From the NCBI GenBank assembly GCA_031258625.1, contig JAIRMO010000037.1, forward strand, positions 1-6,325: 6,325 nt of DNA, written 5' to 3'. This DNA is from Spirochaetaceae bacterium (lineage in GTDB: Bacteria > Spirochaetota > Spirochaetia > Treponematales > Breznakiellaceae). The notes beneath the pieces were generated by a model, which was not told the DNA's origin, did no database searches, and saw only the letters and a list, made by a program, of their open reading frames with translations. Made by a program: the position numbers and the translations under genes. Below are positions 5,572 through 6,325 of this stretch, piece by piece. The stretch's first letter is position 1, and every line of letters starts with the position of its first letter.

Positions 5572-5590
5572 AAAAAAACCGAGAATTCGG
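5572..5590 (-). terminator. Probable terminator of the GH51 gene
   Basis: On the minus strand CCGA-ATTC-TCGG (5590-5579) is followed immediately by seven Ts (5578-5572), about 40 bases after the arabinofuranosidase stop. The stem is only 4 bp, so it may be weak, but position and T tract are right. Confidence 0.5.
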
Positions 5591-5632
5591 GGATAGGGCC
5601 CCCTTATATAAAAAATGTACCATCCCCTCTGG

Positions 5633-6325
5633 CTATGCTTTTCCCAATCGGATCACATTCCAGGATGCCGGGGGCAGATTGACCTCCAGCTTTGAACCCT
5701 CAAATTTTCCCGGCGCAGCCGGAGCGGGTTTTATCTTTTCTTCCCGGGCAGAATTGACCGCTTGAAGGTCCGGGTTATGCAGGGTGATATGCTCAATAAA
5801 CCGGTACCCTTCAAAGCCGTAAATATCGGCCTCCAGATTCAGGGTCTCCGCAAGATTTCTGCTAACCGCGAAAATGGTGAGCGCCTCCCCAACCTCGTCA
5901 TGGACCGCCACGGTTTCCAGATAAGGGATGTCCGAATATTCCCGGGAATCGTACTTTTCGCTTGTTACCGGGCAACGGAGGACGGTTCCCCGGCCGTATT
6001 TTGAAGCATACATGAAGGGATAGAAAATACTCTGCCGCCACGCCTTGCCGCCTTTTTCGGTCATAATGGGGGCAATAACATTGACCAGTTGAGCCAGGCA
6101 GGCCACTTTTACCCGGTCCGCGTTTTTGAGCAGGGTAATAAGCATACAACCCACCACCACGGCATCTTCCATGGTGTAAATATCTTCAAGCTGAGGGGGC
6201 GCAAGAGCCCACTTGTCTATTTTTCTGTCCGCGTCGTTACTATGGAACCAAACATTCCATTCGTCAAAAGAAAGATTTACTGTTTTTTTGCTATGCTTTT
6301 TTGCCTTTGTCAAATCACAAATTCC
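5633..6325 (-). CDS. Alpha-L-arabinofuranosidase, GH51 (C-terminal part; 5' end beyond window)
   Basis: The frame stays open to the right edge, giving about 230 visible residues; the TTG at 6311-6313 is an internal leucine codon, not a start. LSFDEWNVWFHSND near the beginning is the GH51 motif whose Glu (codon 6262-6260) is the catalytic nucleophile. It is followed by 208 residues, the same as after Glu294 in the 502-residue Geobacillus AbfA as I recall it, so the gene is probably a full-length GH51 enzyme. EDAVVVGCMLITLLKNADRV, ACLAQLVNVIAPIMTEKGGKAWRQSIFYPF and the C-terminal VNLPPASWNVIRLGKA agree with the end of the barrel and the C-terminal beta domain. Such enzymes release arabinose from arabinoxylan or arabinan oligosaccharides, often inside the cell. 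The N-terminal half with the acid/base Glu is not visible. A terminator candidate follows the stop. Confidence 0.92.
   Translation of the reverse strand, partial: GICDLTKAKKHSKKTVNLSFDEWNVWFHSNDADRKIDKWALAPPQLEDIYTMEDAVVVGCMLITLLKNADRVKVACLAQLVNVIAPIMTEKGGKAWRQSIFYPFMYASKYGRGTVLRCPVTSEKYDSREYSDIPYLETVAVHDEVGEALTIFAVSRNLAETLNLEADIYGFEGYRFIEHITLHNPDLQAVNSAREEKIKPAPAAPGKFEGSKLEVNLPPASWNVIRLGKA

Larger units (their letters stand above)
5252..5632. other. 381-bp intergenic region between the GH51 gene and thrC
   Basis: No convincing gene is seen on either strand. Near the GH51 end it contains a short terminator hairpin; further in are a GC-rich fold at 5451-5486, a perfect 10-bp palindrome ACAAATTTGT (5384-5393), the inverted repeat GACAAAGGTCTTGTC (5325-5339) and the thrC-proximal palindrome at 5267-5281. 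The central part (5370-5440) is AT-rich and could hold further promoters, but none matches consensus well. I recognise no known riboswitch or T-box core. Confidence 0.6.

Noticed and set aside
5417..5623. 68-codon minus-strand frame between the GH51 gene and thrC
   Set aside because: It runs through the terminator hairpin and the GC-rich fold, has no usable ribosome-binding spacing, and the protein resembles nothing I recognise.
5600..5640. AGGGGATGGTAC on the minus strand as a possible T-box core upstream of thrC
   Set aside because: It lacks the ACCGCG continuation and sits beside the GH51 stop, before that gene's terminator and far from thrC.

Overview
The window looks like chromosome of a fairly GC-rich spirochaete, most likely a Treponema of the termite-gut or other plant-fibre-digesting kind. 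That assignment is inferred from the flavour of the proteins (spirochaete-type integrase-like transposase, ribosomal protein L13/S9, RecX, DUF1015 protein, threonine synthase, GH51 arabinofuranosidase); no search was run.

Left edge (1-475): the 5' part of an insertion-sequence transposase on the minus strand, running off the window start. Its likely outer end lies close to the promoter of the next operon. Positions 468-2383 (plus strand): rplM and rpsI overlap by 8 bp. They are followed after 54 bp (to the preferred start) by recX, whose stop overlaps the acylphosphatase start (ATGA), so these four genes form a probable operon of ribosomal-protein and housekeeping genes. A strong intrinsic-terminator-like hairpin with a T7 tail lies inside the early recX coding sequence and may limit recX-acyP expression. 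Positions 2409-3842: a DUF1015 gene with its own probable promoter and good ribosome-binding site. Positions 3843-3943: a convergent intergenic stretch rich in inverted repeats, a probable terminator.

Right half (minus strand): thrC (threonine synthase, complete, with unusual residues in two conserved motifs), a 381-bp intergenic stretch with several inverted repeats and a terminator, then the C-terminal part of a GH51 alpha-L-arabinofuranosidase that enters from beyond the window's right end.

The genes do not form one pathway. They cover translation (L13, S9), RecA control (RecX), a small phosphohydrolase, threonine biosynthesis and hemicellulose breakdown. I see no new multi-gene system. 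The most interesting signals are regulatory: the terminator inside recX, a near-identical 21-23 bp motif after both rpsI and the DUF1015 gene, the IS end that may supply the rplM -35 box, and the palindrome in front of thrC.
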